A stretch of DNA of 64,000 nt from Methylophaga sp. UBA2689 (lineage in GTDB: Bacteria > Pseudomonadota > Gammaproteobacteria > Nitrosococcales > Methylophagaceae), in contig DELT01000099.1 of NCBI GenBank assembly GCA_002354555.1, forward strand, positions 10,660 to 74,659, in the 5' to 3' direction. The position numbers and the translations under genes were made by a program. The first letter of the stretch is position 1; each line of letters begins with the position of its first letter. Below are positions 50,753 to 60,159 of this stretch, piece by piece. A model generated the notes under the pieces. That model did no database searches. It was not told where the DNA came from and saw only the letters and a program-made list of their open reading frames with translations.

Positions 50753-52585
50753 GTGGCTGCTAAACCTGTTCTAAAATTACATTCGCCGATTCATAGCAAA
50801 TTATTGCTCTACACCTTCGTGCTGATTGGGCTGATGTTACTGGTGATTTATCAAAATTATCAATCACAGTTATCAGCCTACTCAACACAGATAAACCAAC
50901 AAATCGCACAACGCAGTCAGTTGCTGGCCTTGATGCAGACCCAGCTACTGGAATCCAAACTGGAAGCAATTGACCAAACGTTGAAACTCATCAGTTCACA
51001 TCCGGATTTTATTAAAAATTCATCGCCTCATACCTATCTCCTTGAGAAATATTCTCAAAATAATCCTGAAATGCAGGCTTTATTGCATATCAATGCGGAT
51101 GGGCTGTTACGCTATCCCAAACATCAGCGTAGTCAGCTGGATTTATCGGGTCGTGACTATTTTAAAGTGCATCAGAGCTCAAAAACGGATGGCGTTTTTA
51201 CTTCAAAACCCATGTTACCTGGACGGGGTCATTCGGATCCGGTGATGGTGATCAGTCGTGGTCTTTATGATTCGGACGATAATTTTCAAGGGGTGCTTGC
51301 GGCAGTTATCGATATCGAAACATTTTCATTGGCCCTCAGTGGCATCAGTGTCAATGCCCAGCTGTTTTCATCAATTGTTCACCAAGAAGGTGAGGTTGTA
51401 TTTCGAGTACCTTTTAGAAACTTCGAAGTGGGACAGACTCTGGATTACGTAAAAGATCGCAGTGATAAAGACAAATTACCCTTAACAGGTGAAGGTATTT
51501 ATCAGCATTTCAGCGGTGATTATCAATTTGCCTATCAAACGTTGCCCAAATGGCAATTACACGTTTTTGTTGGCGAAAAACGAGCCGTAGTCGATGAGTT
51601 AATTTCCAACTACCGGTTTTCGCATATACGTAACAGTTCTTTGACCGCCCTATCACTGATGTTGCTGATTCTGGCCACCGCCTGGTTAATTGGCCGGCGT
51701 TTGGATATAAACAAACAGCTGATTGAGAGCAAAGCTGCACTGCAACAAAGCTATCAGCGTAATCAGGCGATTATAAAAGCCATTCCAGATCTTCTGTTTA
51801 CCATAGATAAAAATGGCAAAATCATTGATTTTGAACACGGCGATAGTGTGCCTTTAATGATGTCTGAACAGGACTTTATAAATAAACATATAAGTGAAAC
51901 ATTCCCTGACTTTCTGGCACAGCGGACGTTACTGGCGTTACAAAAAACGCTGAATAGTGGAGAAAGTGATTATTACGAATACGAACTGACTATTTCAGAC
52001 AAACAGCATTTTTTCATGGCCCGCTCCTCGCCAATTAACGAGGACAGAATGCTGGTAGTTGTCATTGATATTACCGAGCGTAAAAAGTCCGAAAATGCCC
52101 TGCAATGGCAGGCCACGCATGACAGTCTGACTCAGTTACCCAATCGGGTGCTGTTTTATGATCGACTGAATCAGGCCATTACCGAGTCAGCCCGATATAA
52201 GCAGCCTTTTTGTCTGCTTTATATCGACCTCAATGATTTCAAACAGGTAAACGATACCTATGGGCATCTCAATGGCGATTTATTGCTGATTCTGGTGGCA
52301 CAACGTATTCGTGAATCTATTCGTCAGTCAGACACAGCGGCCAGATTAGCGGGGGATGAATTCGCCATTATTGTTAACCACAGTAATCTTGATGAAGCCC
52401 TGCAAGTATCCGAAAAGCTACGGGAGCAGTTAGCTGTTGTTTATGAATTAAATGATGGAGTAATGCTGAGTATCAGTGCCAGCATTGGTATTGCTTGTTA
52501 TCCCCATGATGGTAAGGATGCTGATGAATTGATTCTGCATGCTGATAACAGCATGTATCATGACAAACGTTCGACTGCTTCTTAA
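50753..52585 (+). CDS. Cache-PAS-GGDEF membrane protein
   Basis: Predicted diguanylate cyclase of 610 aa. TM1 at about 15-33, periplasmic Cache-type sensor at about 40-280 (LLHINADGLLRYPKHQRSQLDLSGRDYF, SDPVMVISRGLYDSDDNFQGVLAAVIDI, the usual form of double-Cache cyclases), TM2 at about 288-306, PAS at about 325-440, GGDEF from about 450 with RLAGDEF near 531 and RQSD as I-site. AGDEF instead of GGDEF still occurs in active enzymes. The start is GTG 50753 since no ATG precedes TM1. It lies 40 bases upstream of ycjX, but the functions look unrelated. Confidence 0.86.
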   Translation: MAAKPVLKLHSPIHSKLLLYTFVLIGLMLLVIYQNYQSQLSAYSTQINQQIAQRSQLLALMQTQLLESKLEAIDQTLKLISSHPDFIKNSSPHTYLLEKYSQNNPEMQALLHINADGLLRYPKHQRSQLDLSGRDYFKVHQSSKTDGVFTSKPMLPGRGHSDPVMVISRGLYDSDDNFQGVLAAVIDIETFSLALSGISVNAQLFSSIVHQEGEVVFRVPFRNFEVGQTLDYVKDRSDKDKLPLTGEGIYQHFSGDYQFAYQTLPKWQLHVFVGEKRAVVDELISNYRFSHIRNSSLTALSLMLLILATAWLIGRRLDINKQLIESKAALQQSYQRNQAIIKAIPDLLFTIDKNGKIIDFEHGDSVPLMMSEQDFINKHISETFPDFLAQRTLLALQKTLNSGESDYYEYELTISDKQHFFMARSSPINEDRMLVVVIDITERKKSENALQWQATHDSLTQLPNRVLFYDRLNQAITESARYKQPFCLLYIDLNDFKQVNDTYGHLNGDLLLILVAQRIRESIRQSDTAARLAGDEFAIIVNHSNLDEALQVSEKLREQLAVVYELNDGVMLSISASIGIACYPHDGKDADELILHADNSMYHDKRSTAS

Positions 52586-52624
52586 TTCAGACAGACAGCA
52601 AGCGTCTGATGTAAGCTGATACCT

Positions 52625-54034
52625 ATGAATTCAAAGATAGAAAAACTGGGGCTGCGTCTCAACAAAACACTTGATGGAATTGATCAACAAGCTAGCAAAT
52701 GGGTGGCACGCAGTCTCGATAAACATTTAAGTATTGGCATTACCGGGTTTAGCGGTAGTGGCAAGTCAACTTTTATTACCAGTCTTATTCACCAGCTCAA
52801 ATATTCCAATCATGCGCATCTGGGAGGCTTCCTGCCAGCCAGAGATGAGCGCCTGTTAAATGTCGAATTACAGCCACTGGATGATTTACCACTATTCGAT
52901 TATCAACAGGGAATTCAGGCCCTGGCAGATGATCCACCTGCATGGCCACCATCAACTACTCATATCAGCGGTTGCCGGTTAATCATTGAATTCAAAAAGA
53001 AATCCATGTTGCCGACCTTCACAGGGGAAACCCGTCGATTCACGCTGGAATTACGTGATTATCCAGGTGAGTGGTTGCTTGATATTGCCATGTTGCAGCA
53101 GGATTATCGGCAATGGAGTATGGATACTGCAGCACTCTGTTCCAAAGGTATCCGTCATCAACTCGCTGCAGAGATGCAAAAAGAGTTTAATGATTTGGAT
53201 CCGCTCGCTCCAATCGATGAACAACATATTGAAGCGTTATTTGTCCGTTATCGAAGTTTTCTGGTGACCTGTAAAACCGCCGGTTTGACATTTATTCAGC
53301 CTGGCCGGGCATTATTGCCTGACAGCACAGACTTTCCAGTGTTTATTCCATTGTTCAACCTGCAAACGCTCAGTCCGCAAGCATTGGACAATGCCGATGA
53401 AGACTCCTTATACAAAGTCATGCAGCAGCGCTATAAAACCTATCTGAAAAACTTTGTTCAGCCATTTTATAAAACATTTTTCCGGGGCATTGATCGTCAG
53501 GTGGTATTGATCGATGTCCTGAAAGCATTGAGTGGCGGTAAGGAAAAATTTGATGATATGGTCATTGCGTTCAGCCGGATTATTGATTGCTACCGCGTGG
53601 GGCATAATGCGTTTCTGAACCGTTTATTCAGCCCTCAGGTCGAAAAAATTCTGTTTCTGGCATCCAAGCCGGATCGAATTTTAATGAATCAACACGAATC
53701 TTTGCGTCGTCTATGCGACGATATAATCAGTCATATCTGCCCACAATCGGTTAGAAATCGTATTGAAATCGAAACGGAAGTGGCTGCCGCCGTGCGAACG
53801 ACACATGATCATAATGATCATCTGACCGCCAGATTGCTGGATGGACAATATGGCGAATTACGCCACCCTGCTATTCCCGATAAACTGCCTGATGCCGATC
53901 AGTGGCATCAGTTATCCCGCTGGAATCCGCCTGTACTTCGGGCTCCGCTTAATCCTGACTTGATAATGGGCGGCCGTCTGGCTCATATTCGGATGGATAA
54001 GGTTTTACGGGATCTGATTGGAGATAAATTCTGA
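52625..54034 (+). CDS. ycjX: YcjX-family P-loop protein
   Basis: DUF463 nucleotide-binding protein of 469 aa (E. coli YcjX 465). Walker A GFSGSGKSTFITSL at about 40-53, then HLGGFLPARDERLLNVELQPL, LRDYPGEWLLDIAMLQQDY (DxxG-like switch) and the C-terminal KILFLASKPDRI, family hallmarks. In E. coli it belongs to the phage-shock (Psp) stimulon; no pspA/B/C/F genes are found here. Its stop overlaps the start of ycjF (TGATG), so the two are translationally coupled. The exact role is unknown even in E. coli; a GTPase-like stress function is assumed. Confidence 0.94.
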   Translation: MNSKIEKLGLRLNKTLDGIDQQASKWVARSLDKHLSIGITGFSGSGKSTFITSLIHQLKYSNHAHLGGFLPARDERLLNVELQPLDDLPLFDYQQGIQALADDPPAWPPSTTHISGCRLIIEFKKKSMLPTFTGETRRFTLELRDYPGEWLLDIAMLQQDYRQWSMDTAALCSKGIRHQLAAEMQKEFNDLDPLAPIDEQHIEALFVRYRSFLVTCKTAGLTFIQPGRALLPDSTDFPVFIPLFNLQTLSPQALDNADEDSLYKVMQQRYKTYLKNFVQPFYKTFFRGIDRQVVLIDVLKALSGGKEKFDDMVIAFSRIIDCYRVGHNAFLNRLFSPQVEKILFLASKPDRILMNQHESLRRLCDDIISHICPQSVRNRIEIETEVAAAVRTTHDHNDHLTARLLDGQYGELRHPAIPDKLPDADQWHQLSRWNPPVLRAPLNPDLIMGGRLAHIRMDKVLRDLIGDKF

Positions 54035-55089
54035 TGGCTTCCACAGAAGATTTTTTTAAACCTAAACCACAACAGGAAGCTAAGCAAAAAGCGGATATAT
54101 CCCCCGAGGAAACGGAAAACTTTTTCAAAGTTCACTCTGAAAACAACGAGGTAAACCTGCCTGATTCGGTGGAAACCGATCCATTGCTCGATTTTGAAGA
54201 CACACTGCTGATACCACCGCGTCGTAATCGCGGTTTGAAGTGGTTGATCGTCACATTGTTCATTCTGTTAATCGGTATGTTGGCCTGGGATGTAGTTGAT
54301 TTTGCTCAAATGCTCTGGCAACAAAGTAAAGCCATGGGGTTAGCCTTCAGTGCCTTCGCTGTTTTTTTAGCAGGCCTGGTATTACAGCAATTGCTGGTGT
54401 ATCGCCGCAACCAGAAACAGCTTAAACGAGCCGAGAAGATCCGCGAACAGGCTGATAAACTGGTTCATGAACAACATCTCGGCAATGCAAAAAAATGGCT
54501 GAATTCGCTAGAAACTTTCTATGATGGTCAGCCACAGGCTGATTTATTAAAACCCTGCGTTGACAAGCTGCCTGACTATCTTAATGACAGTGAGGTTGTC
54601 TATCGTATCAGTGAAGACTTCTACCGGCAGCTGGATCGCCAGGCAATCCATATTATTGAACGCACCAGTATCAGCAGTGCAGCAATGATTGCGGTCAGCC
54701 AGCTGGCCGTTGTGGATTCTTTGTTAGTGGTCTGGAAAACACTGAAAATGATTAACCAGATCAATATGATTTATGGCGTCAGATTAAATCGCTTGGCCCA
54801 ATGGCGATTAAATCTGAGGGTCTGCAAAATCGCACTTGGCAGTTATGCCAGTCAGGCGGGCATCAGTTTTTTCTCTGAGCAGGTCGGCATCGGTTTAGGT
54901 GGCAAGATTCTGGGCAGTGTCGCACAAGGATTTGGGGTGGGTCTCTATCAGGCCAGAATCGGTATCCATGCGATGCAACATATTCGGCCAGTAGCTTTCA
55001 CCAGTGACGAAAGACCCAAACTGAATATGTTTGCCAACCTGTTACGCCGCAAATTAACCAAGCTGACGGTAGAACAGGAAACGGATTAA
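54034..55089 (+). CDS. ycjF: YcjF-family membrane protein
   Basis: TIGR01620/DUF697 inner-membrane protein of 351 aa (E. coli YcjF 353). Charged N-terminus (about 1-70), two transmembrane helices at about 70-120 (LIVTLFILLIGMLAWDVVDF, AFSAFAVFLAGLVLQQLL), coiled-coil segment RRNQKQLKRAEKIREQADKLVHEQ, and the DUF697 region with ISSAAMIAVSQLAVVDSLLVVWKTLKMINQI and YGVRLNRLAQW near 215-265. Partner of YcjX, presumably anchoring it to the membrane. Confidence 0.93.
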   Translation: MASTEDFFKPKPQQEAKQKADISPEETENFFKVHSENNEVNLPDSVETDPLLDFEDTLLIPPRRNRGLKWLIVTLFILLIGMLAWDVVDFAQMLWQQSKAMGLAFSAFAVFLAGLVLQQLLVYRRNQKQLKRAEKIREQADKLVHEQHLGNAKKWLNSLETFYDGQPQADLLKPCVDKLPDYLNDSEVVYRISEDFYRQLDRQAIHIIERTSISSAAMIAVSQLAVVDSLLVVWKTLKMINQINMIYGVRLNRLAQWRLNLRVCKIALGSYASQAGISFFSEQVGIGLGGKILGSVAQGFGVGLYQARIGIHAMQHIRPVAFTSDERPKLNMFANLLRRKLTKLTVEQETD

Positions 55090-55106
55090 GCTGATTATTC
55101 TGGCTG

Positions 55107-57851
55107 TCAGAGTTGAGCGATAAGGTGATTTGAACCGAATATGTGCACCCCATTACGTCCAGCTGATTTCACCTCGTATAAGGCCAAGTCAGCCTTTTTG
55201 GTAAGCTCGCTGACCGTTTCGTTTTCAGCATCCCCCGGGAAGATTGCTACCCCGATACTCAGGGTAATATGAAAGTCATGAGTATTAACATGCAAGGGCT
55301 GAGATACCGTTTCAAGAATATGTTCTGCCACTAGTTTTGCATCATCTGGCTTTTTGAGCTCCGTGAGTAAAATAACAAATTCATCACCACCGACGCGGCT
55401 TAAGGTGTCTGTCTGACGTAAGCAGTGTGTCATTCTGTCAGCGACGGATTTAAGAATCTCATCACCCACATCATGACCATGGGTATCGTTAATTTGTTTG
55501 AAATGATCAATATCGACAAACATTAACGCTATTGGATAGCCCACCCGTTTGGCATGAGCCAGCGTATGGCTTATATGTTCATCAAACAATCGGCGATTTG
55601 GCAGCCCCGTTAAGGTATCGTGATATGCCATCTGCCGAATACGATCCGATTCAGATTTGCGGGCGGTTACATCTTCAATTTGTGAAATAAAATGGATGAC
55701 CTCGCCCTTTTCGTTGCGAACTAACGAAACACTCAGCAACACAAAAATAATATCACCCGTTTTATGAAAATAGCGCTTTTCCATCTGATAGTGTTCGAGA
55801 TCCCCATTGAGTAATTTCCGCACATACTCAAGATCCAAATCCAGATCGTCTGGATGTGTCACATCGACAAAGGTTTTATCCATCAACTCTTCTTCGCTGT
55901 ATCCCAGCATCCGACAGAGTGCCCCATTCACTTCGACCCAACGACCATCAAGACCAACAATTGCCATACCTATTGCGGCGGTATCAAACGCATTGCGGAA
56001 ACGCTCTTCACTTTGTTGCAGTGCCAGCTCAGCCTGTTTGCGCCACGAAATATCGATTTTGGTACCAATAACGCGAATCGGATTTCCCTGCGTATCACGT
56101 TCACCAACCGTGGCACTACCAAGCATCCATTTCCAACTGCCATCCTTACTGAGGATGCGGTGTTCATTTCGATATTCCGGTTTTTCTCCACTTAACATCC
56201 GGTTGATATCAGCGGTTACCCTCTCGATATCCTGAGGATGTATTAACTTCAGCCAGTGCTCCATCTGACCGATGATTTCACCCGGGGCATAGCCGAGCAT
56301 GGCCAGTAATTTGTCAGAGAACACCACAACATTATTGGTAACATCCCAGTCCCAGACCCCGGCTCCACTGCCCTCCAAAGCATGTTTCCAACGTTGTTCG
56401 GTTTCCAGAATCATTTTCTGATGTTGCCAGTCTTCGGTGATGTCATAGCTGACACCGACCAGAGAAAGCAGCTGCCCAGCATCGTTGAAATATAGTTCGG
56501 CTGAAGTATGTATCATTCGAATTTCGGAACCATGAAGTATTCTAGAACGAATTTCAAAGGATTTATGCTGTTTAATTGACTGTTCTACAGCCACTCGGAA
56601 AGGCAACAGGTCCGCATCATGGATCAATTTTTCAAATTCCGTGTAATCCATATGCTCAGTTGAGTTTGTAAAACCAAATACCGTGCTCGCCATGCTGTCG
56701 AACATAATGATATTTGTTTCCACATCCCATTCCCAGATTGCAATTTCAGCCGCCTCTGTTGCCAGCGCCAGTCTCCGTGCATTCTGCCGATAGGATTTGG
56801 TCATTTGAGAAGCAATGCGAATGGCGTTTACCCGGCTTTTTGCAATGGCCGCAATCACCAGTGCAAACAACAGAGAAATAACGATACCGATTATCCAGGT
56901 TATCCATGTATTGTTACGCACAATCGAATGAGCAAACTCCCGATCTGGTTGGCCAACAAATGACCATGTCCGGCCACCAACCTCGTAACTTTTTTGTAAA
57001 CTGAATGAATCTTCGGAAGCAATTCCGGGCAAAGAAAATAACAGACTTTCGGTTTTATCGGCCCCATCATCATATATATTCAGCAAGCCGACATTCTTAT
57101 GTGTAACCAACACATCCTGCAATACATCATCAATACGAAATACCGCATAGACCCAGCCAGAATGAATAGTTCGCTGATCAATTGCCACATCTGATTCACT
57201 TGCGTCGATGTACACCGGCAGATACATCAATAAACCATTGATGGTCGAGTCTGAACCATCCTGTTTTAAAAATACCTTTTCGGTAATGCTTGCCTTGCCG
57301 GTATTGACAGCTTGCTCCATGGCTTCTCTACGAGTGTTGTCGGCATACATATCAAAACCTAAAGCCCGCATATTTTTTTTGGTCACAGGTTCGATGTAAA
57401 GGTTTGAGGTATATTTATCCCGCACTCCTTGCGGATAAATATCATAGCTCATCATCCCGGATTGTCTTACAGCATTAATATGCGTCTGCTTTTGTTCTGG
57501 AGAGAGCGCAACCACATAACCCAGTCCCTGAATACCCGGATAATTTTCTTCCAGTTTCAAGCTCTGATAAAAATTGGCAAAATCCTCACGAGATAAATCT
57601 GGAGATACATAAAACAAGCCCTGGGTTGCCCGTAACATTTCCTCGTAGGCATTTATTTTTCCAACGACGGCATCGACGGCTTGATTAAAGGTGACGTTAT
57701 AAGCCGCCTCCAACTTAACAGACTCCGTCTCAGCCATTTTCCCTGCAACGAAAAAGGTTAAAACCAAACCAAACAAAAACGCCACAAAAGACGTTACCAA
57801 GGTAAAAGGTTTAAGCAATAAGCTTTGATTAGTGCGAATAACCAGCTCCAT
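55107..57851 (-). CDS. CHASE-PAS(x3)-GGDEF membrane diguanylate cyclase
   Basis: Predicted inner-membrane c-di-GMP synthase of about 914 aa and paralogue of the protein at 8075-10795. TM1 at about 15-37, CHASE at about 75-240 (YPGIQGLGYVVALSPEQK, IEPVTKKNMRALGFDMYAD), TM2 at about 308-330, three PAS/PAC units at about 350-735, GGDEF from about 750 with RVGGDEF near 820 and RQTD as I-site. ATG 57851 is taken as the start because it leaves a short cytoplasmic leader (MELVIRTNQSLL); the frame is open to 57968 and the ribosome binding site at 57851 is weak, so the start is uncertain. Confidence 0.88.
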   Translation of the reverse strand: MELVIRTNQSLLLKPFTLVTSFVAFLFGLVLTFFVAGKMAETESVKLEAAYNVTFNQAVDAVVGKINAYEEMLRATQGLFYVSPDLSREDFANFYQSLKLEENYPGIQGLGYVVALSPEQKQTHINAVRQSGMMSYDIYPQGVRDKYTSNLYIEPVTKKNMRALGFDMYADNTRREAMEQAVNTGKASITEKVFLKQDGSDSTINGLLMYLPVYIDASESDVAIDQRTIHSGWVYAVFRIDDVLQDVLVTHKNVGLLNIYDDGADKTESLLFSLPGIASEDSFSLQKSYEVGGRTWSFVGQPDREFAHSIVRNNTWITWIIGIVISLLFALVIAAIAKSRVNAIRIASQMTKSYRQNARRLALATEAAEIAIWEWDVETNIIMFDSMASTVFGFTNSTEHMDYTEFEKLIHDADLLPFRVAVEQSIKQHKSFEIRSRILHGSEIRMIHTSAELYFNDAGQLLSLVGVSYDITEDWQHQKMILETEQRWKHALEGSGAGVWDWDVTNNVVVFSDKLLAMLGYAPGEIIGQMEHWLKLIHPQDIERVTADINRMLSGEKPEYRNEHRILSKDGSWKWMLGSATVGERDTQGNPIRVIGTKIDISWRKQAELALQQSEERFRNAFDTAAIGMAIVGLDGRWVEVNGALCRMLGYSEEELMDKTFVDVTHPDDLDLDLEYVRKLLNGDLEHYQMEKRYFHKTGDIIFVLLSVSLVRNEKGEVIHFISQIEDVTARKSESDRIRQMAYHDTLTGLPNRRLFDEHISHTLAHAKRVGYPIALMFVDIDHFKQINDTHGHDVGDEILKSVADRMTHCLRQTDTLSRVGGDEFVILLTELKKPDDAKLVAEHILETVSQPLHVNTHDFHITLSIGVAIFPGDAENETVSELTKKADLALYEVKSAGRNGVHIFGSNHLIAQL

Positions 57852-58149
57852 TAATATCGCATAAGTGAAATAAACGAATTCATTATTCAGGGAATAAATA
57901 TACGTTTCAGCCAATGACCAGCAAAAAATTGACTCTGATATTATTTGTTTAAGTTTGCCATCAAGCAAAAGATAAAGAAACTCTACTTAACAAATAGCCA
58001 AAAACGAAGGTAATTCATCACATTACCCAATAACCTTATTTGGATACTTGAAGTTAATAGAGGTGCATATATATAGTTCTTATCAACAGACTCATGGTAA
58101 GCTGAGCTTTGGTCAGTTCTTGGCTTTTATAAAATCAACGGAGGGATGT

Positions 58150-58527
58150 ATGAAACAAAAAGTATTTGCGTGGATTGCTTTGCTTGGCTTTTTCGGAAGC
58201 ATCACCTTACCGGTGCAGGCAGCAATGATCAGCACGCCTGATATTATTCAATCACAACAATCTGCATATGATCGCGAGCAATTGTCGTCAATGCTGGAAC
58301 GTGACGATGTTCAGCAACAACTATTATCAATGGGAGTCTCTCCTGACACCGTTCAGGAACGTGTCAACAGCATGACTGATTTTGAAATTGCTCAGTTAAA
58401 TGAGCAAATAAATGACATGCCAGCGGGCGGGATACTCGGTGCAATAGTGCTTATCTTTGTTGTGTTTGTGATTACCGACGCTATCGGTGCAACCGACATT
58501 TTCCCATTTGTCAGACCGGTTCGTTAA
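58150..58527 (+). CDS. PA2779-family small exported membrane protein
   Basis: Protein of 125 aa: signal peptide (AWIALLGFFGSITLPVQAAM), a helical, Gln-rich middle (LSSMLERDDVQQQLLSMGVSPDTVQERVNSMTDFEIAQLNEQINDMPAG) and one C-terminal hydrophobic helix (ILGAIVLIFVVFVITDAIGATDIF). This layout is that of the family named after Pseudomonas PA2779, whose function is not established. ATG 58150 has GGAGGG 5 bases upstream, which decides against the longer open frame from 58048. Followed after 14 bases by the PA2778-type peptidase gene, its constant partner. Confidence 0.85.
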   Translation: MKQKVFAWIALLGFFGSITLPVQAAMISTPDIIQSQQSAYDREQLSSMLERDDVQQQLLSMGVSPDTVQERVNSMTDFEIAQLNEQINDMPAGGILGAIVLIFVVFVITDAIGATDIFPFVRPVR

Positions 58528-58541
58528 TCTGATTTAAGTTT

Positions 58542-59537
58542 ATGCAAACAGAAAAACGTTCTACCTACACCCAGCTTCGGCTGGGTGTTTTAATAGTCAT
58601 TGTCTTATTGGTGACCGCTTGCAGTCATACACCTCAGACAAATCTCCTGAATCAACAGTCATTCGAGCCAGAGCAGGCCGAGCTCAAGGATGTGCCTTTT
58701 TATCCTCAGAACCAATATCAGTGTGGCCCCGCTGCTTTAGCAACCGTGATGCAATATCGTGGCGTCGATATCAAACCTGATCAATTAACTGAACAGGTCT
58801 ATATTCCACAGAAAAAAGGCAGCCTGCAAATAGAAATGGTTGCGGCTACTCGAAAACAAGGCTTGATGCCCTACCCATTGGCTCCAAAGATGGACGATTT
58901 ATTGACTGAAGTAGCGAATGGCAATCCCATTTTAGTGATGCAGAACCTTGGCTATAACTGGAAACCCTTCTGGCATTACGCCGTGGTGATAGGTTTTGAT
59001 ATCAACTCACAGGAACTCATTCTACGTTCTGGTGAAACCAAACGATGGCAAACAACATTAAAAACTTTTGAACGTACATGGGCCCGCACCGGTCATTGGG
59101 CGCTGGTCATTGTCAGGCCTGAACAAATCCCTGCTACAGCGAACATGCCGACCTGGTTACAAACTGCCTACGATGCAGAAAAGACCGGACAGCATAAAAC
59201 AGCAGAACAAGCCTATATAGCCGCGAGGGAGCATTGGACTGAACTTCAGCAGCCTGGAATCGCGCTTGCCAATTTGTATTATCAGCAGGAGCGTTTTGAT
59301 AAGTCTGATACTGTCTATGCTCAATTAACCGAACAATTCCCATACGACGCTGCTCTTTGGAATAACCGGACCTATAGCCTGAAAGACATTGGTTGCCATC
59401 AAACTGCGTTAGCTTCTGCATCTTGTGCGACACGCTTGACACCTGATGACAAAAACATCCAGTCCACGTTTCAGGAGATGTTACTGCTGGAACCGCTGAC
59501 CCATAACAATTGCCCCAAGATTAACTGTCCAGATTGA
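58542..59537 (+). CDS. PA2778-family C39-like cysteine peptidase, lipoprotein
   Basis: Exported protein of 331 aa with a lipoprotein signal (IVIVLLVTACSH, Cys at about 27). Papain-like C39 domain at about 47-195: catalytic Cys in NQYQCGPAALATVMQYRG, His in PFWHYAVVIGFD; the third residue probably is an Asn or Asp following (FDINSQELILRSG). C-terminal helical repeats at about 205-310 of TPR type (AEQAYIAAREHWTELQQPGIALANLYYQQERFDKSDTVYAQL). Cognate target unknown; the small PA2779 protein encoded just upstream could be substrate or partner. Confidence 0.88.
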   Translation: MQTEKRSTYTQLRLGVLIVIVLLVTACSHTPQTNLLNQQSFEPEQAELKDVPFYPQNQYQCGPAALATVMQYRGVDIKPDQLTEQVYIPQKKGSLQIEMVAATRKQGLMPYPLAPKMDDLLTEVANGNPILVMQNLGYNWKPFWHYAVVIGFDINSQELILRSGETKRWQTTLKTFERTWARTGHWALVIVRPEQIPATANMPTWLQTAYDAEKTGQHKTAEQAYIAAREHWTELQQPGIALANLYYQQERFDKSDTVYAQLTEQFPYDAALWNNRTYSLKDIGCHQTALASASCATRLTPDDKNIQSTFQEMLLLEPLTHNNCPKINCPD

Positions 59538-59721
59538 TTAATCTGACAGAATTCATCAGGTGTTGAATTCAGCAGAAACAGAACGCTTATTAAGAAAAGT
59601 GATACAGGTCTGTTAGATGCATGTTTAAGCTTGTCGTCGTACAGTCTCTGACATAGACTAATCTGAAACAAGACGAGGAGATATACCAGCTTGTTCGTAT
59701 TGGATAACAGGATGCGGTATT

Positions 59722-60159
59722 TTGTCGAAAAGCTTATTGAGAATTTTGTATACCAGTAAAACCCATAATCGCTTATCCGATGTGGATTTAACGAGATTGT
59801 TACATCAGAGTCGTGAAAATAATCAGCGCATCCAGATTCACGGCATCTTATGTTATAACCATTTCGATTTTATTCAGGTGCTCGAAGGTCCTGAAACAGC
59901 TGTTATCGCTCTCTATAAAAAAATCCTTGATGATGAACGGCATCATGACTGTAAACTAATTAATATATGCCTCAGCAATAAATACATATTTAATAATTGG
60001 GCAATGGGATACATTGATATCAGTCAGGGTGATATGCGCCGGCTGAGGCAAGAGCTACCAGAAAAGTTATCGAATGATAATGCTGACAAATTTGCCTATC
60101 AGCTAAAACATTATTTGAACAACCCGATAAAGAAAACTGATCAGACGATTTTTATCTGA
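59722..60159 (+). CDS. BLUF-domain blue-light sensor
   Basis: Short flavin photoreceptor of 145 aa. The BLUF domain fills residues about 5-100: Tyr in LRILYTSK, Asn in SRENNQRIQIHGILCY, Gln in DFIQVLEGPETAV, then DDERHHDCKLINICLSNKYIFNNWAMGYI with the Trp/Met region, i.e. the residues needed for the FAD photocycle. About 45 residues of a helical tail follow. No output domain; the overlapping EAL gene (TGATG) is the obvious partner. The start is TTG 59722, 9 bases after AGGA, since no ATG or GTG is available in frame; a strong GAGGAG at about 59675 lies too far up. Confidence 0.9.
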   Translation: MSKSLLRILYTSKTHNRLSDVDLTRLLHQSRENNQRIQIHGILCYNHFDFIQVLEGPETAVIALYKKILDDERHHDCKLINICLSNKYIFNNWAMGYIDISQGDMRRLRQELPEKLSNDNADKFAYQLKHYLNNPIKKTDQTIFI

